Assembly (NCBI GenBank): GCA_022747635.1
Contig: JAKTNV010000017.1
Coordinates: 620,001 to 684,000 of the forward strand
Origin: Hetaerina americana
Lineage: Eukaryota; Arthropoda; Insecta; Odonata; Calopterygidae
Length of the DNA stretch: 64,000 bases
Reading direction: 5' to 3'
Positions 57,701 to 64,000 of the stretch are shown piece after piece (position 1 is the stretch's first letter; each line of letters opens with the position of its first letter). The notes below the pieces were generated by a model. That model did not search any database and had not been told where the DNA came from. It saw only the letters and a program-made list of their open reading frames with translations. The position numbers and the translations under genes were made by a program.

Positions 57701-60700
57701 TTGGTGCTCATCAATTCAAATAGTTCCTATAAGATACCTAATGTTAAGGTAAAATATATGTAAATAATATATGTATGAATTATATACACACTTTATATGG
57801 TAAGTAAATACATTATATATAACTATGTATAGTATTAATAGAAAAATATTAGAGTTATGTGTGCTATGATATATTGATGCCTGGAACCCAGGCCTTACGT
57901 AAAAACAAGTTTACCCCATCGATGATCGTGGTACTATCAAGTATTTATCCTTTCTCGGGATAATTCCTCCGAAAAGGAGTAGTACTTTTCGAATGAATAA
58001 ACGAGTCCATCCGAGGTTTCATTGAACAGAGAAAGAATAATTTTTCTTCATGCATGAGGCTTTGCAAAATTTGAGAATATGCATAAATTAAGGCTCACTT
58101 GAGTCGAATCGTGTCGTTCTGTATTTATTGGTGCGCTGCTTCCTTTGTGACGCACTGAAGCGTTTTGCATTCACCGACTGACTACCATTCGAAATCGCCC
58201 CTTAGCCTCCGTCTGGTTTCTTCCGAGACTCGGACGTTATCAATGATGACGGCCGGGTGATGATCCAAGCAGCTTGCTGACGATAAAGGGAATCTTCTCT
58301 CTCTTGGCTCGCGATCTTGTTCGAGCTGTACTTTACAATCACCGTTCATTGACTCCACATGACTGGACACTACAAGGGGCGAAATGATCTCATCCCCGAG
58401 CCTCTTCTCAGAATGGATGAAACTTATGCGTTTAAGTTTTTTAACTCGCTGCGTAGTTTGAGTTAGTGAGTTCACCGTCATGAATTGCGTGATTCAGGGC
58501 TGGAGGGAAAACCGAATGGATCGGTTAAAATGTAATTGAATGTATTCATCTTGCGATTGTATGATTAAAGTTTGGTATCTGTTTCAGCGGGAGGTGATGG
58601 AGACTGAAACGATTGATGACGGAAGATCAGTGTTACTGGATCACACGCACCGTTCCACATTGCCCGGATGTTCTCTCAAACATTCCAGCCGCATAGCAAT
58701 ATTTTTGAGACTCGACTTTTGATTGTACGTTGAACAACAATCCCTTTTCGTTCCAGTCTTTGAAGTAACCTCATATCACATTATCCCCTTGACCACTAAT
58801 TTTGAAATTGATTTATCACGCAAAAGCGCAGGTACTCTTGATTATTTATTTTCGCTTCCCTATCCTTTATAACTTGATTGATGTTGCATTTTCTGAGAAT
58901 GCTATCTCCATACTCGTGCGCTTTCAGCCATACAGATGTCCTTAACATTCAACTCCCACATAAATACTTAAGAATATGTCTAGTTGACAAGTGATATTTT
59001 CTTACCTTATTGGCCTATGGTTTTTCACTCAATGAACACAACAGTATTGAAGTAAGAATCGTATTGCTCTATTTTTTCATTTTTAATTAATAAAATTCTC
59101 AACTGCTGCATTGGATTCGATGATTTACTGCATTAGAAATTCATATCGTAAGATTTTGCTAAACCAATCAATATTCGTGACGTCCATAGATCTTCAAATA
59201 CATTCTTTTGGCATCACGGAAAAGCCATAAACATTTGAAGTCTTGGAAAAACCTTGAAATAGAACTTTTAAAATATTCTAATGTAATTTTTACGAACGCA
59301 TTCGATGTCATGAAGTGATAGGTTTTCTTGGTAGGTAGTAACCTCTATGAAATTTCATTAAGGGATATTGTTGGTGTAGAAAAATTTTTCAGCGCCTTCT
59401 TGTACATTAATGAAGTTGAATTATACCTATCTTCTTACTTGGGGGCAGTGAATTGTAAGTTATGAATGCAAGCGTTTAAATTTTATTAGCCAACCACGTA
59501 GGGCACACATACTTCACTTTAGTTTACGTGCCGAAATACCTATCCATTCTCAGAGGGACGATGGTACCCTATTTATAATAACGCGGTATGTAAGCGAAAA
59601 CTACAAAAAAGAGAGTAATACATAAGGAGCCTTCGAGCTGGAATGGCGTTCTCTTCGGTGTCTTACGAAGCTGTTGAAACGTATTCAAGGTGTATAAAAG
59701 TTTGTCTTAAATGCAAGAAGCAGGCAGACATGGATAATATCGTCGCAGGGTACGTAAATCATGAGACAAACTCGGAGAAACTTATTCTTAATCAGAATAT
59801 TAGGGAAAAATAATACTATTGTACATGCGATTACTCAGTGCCTAGGTAATACTTGTGGCCTCAAAATTTGCGTATCTGAAAAACAGAATCTATTGATTCT
59901 ATGGCTCCACATATTTTTATTATTGTCTGCATTATCTCCTGGGTGTCGACTCTTTAATGCCTTTTTATTGTAATTGAAGTGTGGGGAATCGACGTTCTCT
60001 TCATAATTCGATGCTTAAAAATATTTTTTGAAGAACATGGAAATCCTTCGCAATGATCTCACGTCATGCGATCGGAGTTTTCCGAGCAATATTAGTGGGT
60101 CGAATGTGAATATTTAATCAATTCTCTGCCCGACTTCCAAGATGTATGTGAAAAGAGAAGGATTCCCTTTTAAGTCCTGTAATGTATTTGCCTTATCTAG
60201 GTCCCCGAAAGAATTATTCAAGTGCTCTGCGGTTCAATTATTGGAACCAACCCTATTTCCTCTTAACCTCGGCAAGAGTTTCCGAGGTACGAAAGATGAA
60301 GTTTGGTTCTCCAAGGGGAATTAACGTTTAAAATGTGCTCTTGCGGTGGAAGGAATTTGGATTTTCTTTAAACCTGGCGATAGCGGTGTATTTGAGATGT
60401 CTCTCATTTCTCTGATACTTTTTTACAAGCACGCTGTTAAGTTACGGCTTTAGTATCACATGATGGGCTATGTAGGTAAAGTAAATGGCCTTGTTCTGTA
60501 AAAGAAATTTTATGTTCGGCGCAGCTAATAAAAGCTAGTTTAACTATTGTTATTTACAACACTTAAATAGATGGAAAATAAATTTAAGAGGCGCCGTATC
60601 AATATATTATAATTATAAGCAAAGATAAAGATTTTACTGGTAAATAGATAGTTCAATTAGAAATAGAAGTAACATTAATGAAACTTGCGTATTAAGCATT

Positions 60701-62740
60701 TCTTTAATAAAACTATATTTAACTAGTAATTCAATCCAGGGACAAGTTTAGGAACTGTTGAATGTATTCACAACACATATTTAAGTAAATGTCCTCACAT
60801 CCACTCATGTATTGTACTTAAAAGGTTATGTATCTAACTTGGTTGCCGTTCCTTAAAATTAATACAAGTACAAGAAGAGTATTAATTTTCAGCAAAATGC
60901 ACAGAAAAAACAACTTTCAGGAATTGTTTCTTAGGAAATAAGTGCTAAGATCGTTAAAAGTAATACAATAAAAATTTAATTTTTTGGTAATTGATGATCA
61001 AACAGCCAGTATCATTTTTCAGCTTGATAATTTGTTTAACACAGTGAATTACATTGAATCTTATCATTATTAATCTGAGATTGGAGTATAACAATACTTA
61101 AAAATGCATTATCATGTATCGGTTGAAACAGAAGTGAATTCCATATCGTTTTCTGCTTAGGAGATAGATTGAAAGAGAGGGTCCCTCAATTTCTCTTCGC
61201 AAAACAAAGAATTGTGCGGTTTAAAGTGTTTTTGGCTATCAAAATGTACGACTCCAATTTCAAACCATTGACTGTCAGTCTAAGTCATTATACTCCAGTT
61301 CAGTCATTATACTCCATGGCATGAAGCATTGATTTTAACTTAGATTGGTCATTCCAGAACATCCCGCTTCTATGTATTCTCAAGAGCACTCATTATTTGT
61401 ACCTAATTATGTGATCAAGATTAGGCAATTTGAACGCTTTCGATTGTTTTAAACCTGCTGACAATATTATTAAGACATTCATTTCCATGTTCATGATTAC
61501 AACAGGAAAGCCCGTTATACCTACTTTTTGATGGCACTATAATACCTCCCTCCCAGTGACGGTGTCTTTAATCGATCCAAGGGAATCAATTTGGGTTAAA
61601 ACCGCCGAAAATCGAGTTGACCTACTCAGCACATCGATGCTTAGGTAATCAGTTGTTTCACTTAATTTTTTACGGAGTCTACGCCGGTAAATTTATAGCC
61701 TTATATGGTATTCGGATTATTATTAAAAAGTTCTGTTCGTCTTAGATAATTTTTTAGAGTATTGATTCATTGATTAAAAAAGAGATGATTCAAATACTGC
61801 AGGTGATAGACAGATTTGTTTTTGAGAACTTTACGTGAATGTCCAAATCACTCCTACGTGTAAGGAAAGTATCACGATGGATATTTATTTTATTTTTCAT
61901 TCTAGTTATTCACAATCATTTAAATATGCAATCAACATGGCATAAAAATGAATAATGTGAAATTAGAGAAAGACTCCAGATAAAATATAGGTATAAAGGA
62001 TGGCCATATTTTCTTGAAATTTGATAATTCGAGTTTAGAAATGATAATTCACCAGTAGATTGTCAATTGATAATTTCTCTTCGACTTTCCAAAATAAGTT
62101 GCACCATAACCGAATGTTTAAGATAAAAAGAGTTTTGCTAACTTTATTACTAACTTCATTGGTTTTATTAAAGATATATTTCATAAATGGGCATTTAGGT
62201 TGAATCATTCCGTGGGGAACAAACCCTTACTCTGAGAAAGTAATCACCTAGGTTTTTCATCAAGGAAAGTCTAAAATGATTTTGTAATTGTAATTTTATA
62301 ATTAAACAGTATTTCGCTTTAGTATGAGAGGATAAAGCGCACAGTTTCACATCATATAATGCTTTTATAATACAGTGCAGTCCTTCGAAAACGTCCCGCA
62401 CAGTGAAAATATTCCCTGGCCTCGGACGATGTACTCTGATAACAGTCATTTGCAATCGAAATGTCTCTCGCTTAGTCCGTTAATTGGCTCTTAACTCACA
62501 GCTTGTGCCCATGACATCTCGGCCGGGACGCGACCTCCTGGTTGCGTTCTTAGCAATCGCCGGCAGTGGTATTTTCGATAAATCAATTCATTCCACCCTT
62601 CATTGCCCCCTTTGTTTCCATACAAAATGCTCTGGGCTGAATCTCCAAAACGCAGCTTATCTCTATCTTGCCCCAATTTTTATCAATTTACTGTTTATTC
62701 ATTATTTCATCTTTAAACTTTGTGCTTCTACTTCCACCAT
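54800..62740. other. Long AT-rich stretch without recognised genes
   Basis: No exon with convincing coding content, RNA gene or transposon was identified in about 8 kb. A minus-strand 99-codon frame (58481-58182) has fairly balanced composition but no recognisable domain. If the 39-kb exon belongs to a long gene, this could be intron. Confidence 0.35.
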
Positions 62741-62741
62741 A

Positions 62742-62744
<3 letters not shown>

Positions 62745-62793
<49 letters not shown>
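62745..62793. repeat. (TA)n microsatellite
   Basis: About 25 TA units directly preceding a hammerhead-like hairpin. Confidence 0.97.
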
Positions 62794-62796
<3 letters not shown>

Positions 62797-62824
62797 AAGA
62801 TGGCCTCGGGGAAGGCCGAAAGCT
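62794..62824 (+). ncRNA. Hammerhead-like motif, diverged
   Basis: TTGAAGA, T, stem GGCCT/AGGCC with a CGGGGA loop, then GAAAGC. It has the layout of Penelope-type hammerhead ends, but the first core base is T instead of C and there is an extra T before the stem, so it is probably inactive. GTGTGAGTGTCCTTTT follows at 62839, and a similar GAGTGTCCTTT recurs at 63064. Confidence 0.38.
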
Positions 62825-62914
62825 TAAAAAATTTACCGTGTGAGTGTCCTTTTAAGTGTTACTATTTTATTTGCCGTCCCAATATTATACTGCTCGTGTG
62901 AGTGTTTCCGTATA

Positions 62915-62918
<4 letters not shown>

Positions 62919-63008
<90 letters not shown>

Positions 63009-63018
63009 ATATGTATAT
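62919..63018. repeat. (TA)n(TG)n microsatellite
   Basis: Nearly 40 TA units, then TG units and TATATG, directly preceding a second hammerhead-like motif. Confidence 0.97.
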
Positions 63019-63049
63019 CTGATAACGACGATAGCGCCGTCGAAACGTC
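63019..63049 (+). ncRNA. Hammerhead-like motif
   Basis: CTGATAA, C, stem GACG/CGTC, GAAAC, GTC. The GAAAC-GTC junction with essentially no stem III loop is the form described for Penelope-like elements, which can act as dimers. The core has A instead of G at one position and one extra base before stem II. GAGTGTCCTTTCC follows, as at the previous motif. Confidence 0.42.
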
Positions 63050-63109
63050 AAAACTACATATTTGAGTGTCCTTTCCCTGTGTTTCTTTGTTTCAAAAGTT
63101 TAAATCTGT

Positions 63110-63134
63110 GTATATATATATATATATATATATA
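63110..63134. repeat. (TA)n microsatellite
   Basis: A third TA array, ending at GCGAGCGAG. Confidence 0.95.
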
Positions 63135-63720
63135 GCGAGCGAGTGAAAGGTGTTAATTGCTTGCGAATTAATGGCGGAGGCCCAAAATCGTCACGCGAAA
63201 GCTCAGGCAATAGGGCCAGTCCCAAGTCAAGGCCCTCCTTCCCGCTGAAGGATGGAGAGGTCGAAGAAGATAAAGGGAGAGAACTGGGTATCGCATCGAT
63301 GATGACACTGGGCCATCCGCTTCCATTCATTCTCAACCAAACTATTTATCATACCTTACCTCTTTCATACCATTGACTTTTAGAGCAAAACCGCGGCTAG
63401 TGATTCCGCTTCAAATGGTGTATGAAAATATAAAACCATTAACTTGATGTGTGGAAGAATATCTCACATTGAGTTAAAGTTTTGAATTTGAAATCATTTG
63501 AAAAATGCGATGAGGCAGCCTTCATCGTGCCTTCCGTTTGTGAAAGCATTTTTAAAAGAAGAAAGAATATTAAAAGAATTTTAATGCTACTCTTCTGATA
63601 GCTGTTCAAGGAAATGCAAAGGAAAAATGTTTGTTTCATCCTCAAATCGAGGATTGGCTTATTGCAGTTCTTTATGGTGGCCTCTAACTTTTTATGATTT
63701 AAATAAACTTTTGCAGTAGG
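63135..63720. other. Non-coding or unclassified DNA
   Basis: 63135-63350 is less AT-rich and open on both strands (77-78 codons) but matches nothing that I recognise. AT-rich DNA follows. Confidence 0.35.
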
Positions 63721-63744
63721 TGCCGCAGGTTATGAATTTCCACA

Positions 63745-63830
63745 AAACCGTATTTCAATGCTTTCACATGATCATCAGGTTTTGATGATGATGCTTAAGC
63801 ATGGAAACTCGAGTTGTCTGGAAATACTTT
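63745..63830. repeat. Imperfect palindrome with CATCATCAGG/GATGATGATG core
   Basis: ATGATCATCAGG and TTGATGATGATG face each other over two bases, and outer GTATTTC/GAAATAC also pair. The plus strand has TTGATGATGATGC, a short stem, GGAAAC and TTGTC. The architecture resembles the 29.6 kb element in miniature but is decayed. Confidence 0.4.
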
Positions 63831-64000
63831 ATCTGTGGTACCTATGGTAAAAGTTAATATAATTAATAATGTGTCATTTAGTAACACAAATTTTCTAAGA
63901 ACTAGTTTTATTTATTCCGTTGTTTTCCCAATAATATCATTTGTTTATAATTCTGTCATGGTTTTCTGTAAACTATAGTGTCTCCGGAAGAGCCCAGTTG

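Noticed and set aside
58182..58481. 99-codon minus-strand frame with balanced composition
   Set aside because: No domain, signal peptide or neighbour that supports it. It could be an exon, but there is no evidence beyond openness.

Overview
This window is a piece of an AT-rich animal nuclear genome, most likely an arthropod and probably an insect. It has spliced exons with GT/AG borders, long TA microsatellites, mariner DNA transposons, RTE-clade and CR1/Jockey-like retrotransposons and Penelope-like fragments. Nothing bacterial is present. The species cannot be fixed from the sequence alone.

Only two host genes can be supported. At the left edge (+ strand) are the last two coding exons (1470-1619 and 2632-2868) of a lysosomal alpha-mannosidase; the rest of that gene lies to the left. 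Near 39 kb (+ strand) is a first coding exon (39037-39208) with a signal peptide and a short propeptide ending in DPCKAG, followed by a splice donor. It resembles the N-terminus of tolloid/BMP1 astacin proteases. A GC-rich, CpG-rich block (about 37.2-39.0 kb) lies just upstream and is the likely promoter and 5' UTR. No later exon was recognised, so 39.2-64 kb is probably a long first intron, with two further GC-rich islands (44.55-45.35 and 54.24-54.72 kb).

The interval 7-33 kb is a transposon graveyard with some fresh copies. An RTE-clade element (12076-15447) has an uninterrupted 990-codon endonuclease/reverse transcriptase ORF. A second full-length but broken copy (21105-24485), a 5'-end-only copy (223-682) and at least eight degraded pieces surround it. 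Four mariner lineages are visible: a nearly intact one with about 147-bp perfect terminal inverted repeats (19280-20608), two internally deleted copies with clean ends (10192-10944 and 24602-25509), and fossils near 3.3, 4.5, 11.1 and 34.6-36.0 kb. Penelope-like reverse transcriptase fragments sit at 7.57-8.08 kb. The insertions are nested, and reading frames across the breaks allow some empty sites to be inferred.

The least ordinary feature is a 216-bp palindromic element (29528-29743) with an 11-bp target duplication. Each arm carries a hammerhead-ribozyme-like motif (CTGATGA, hairpin, GAAAC, GTC). A shorter relative lies at 2.1 kb in the mannosidase intron, and comparable motifs follow TA arrays at 62.79 and 63.02 kb. 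These may be remains of Penelope-like terminal repeats.

The remaining AT-rich DNA (most of 46-62 kb) shows no gene I can support.
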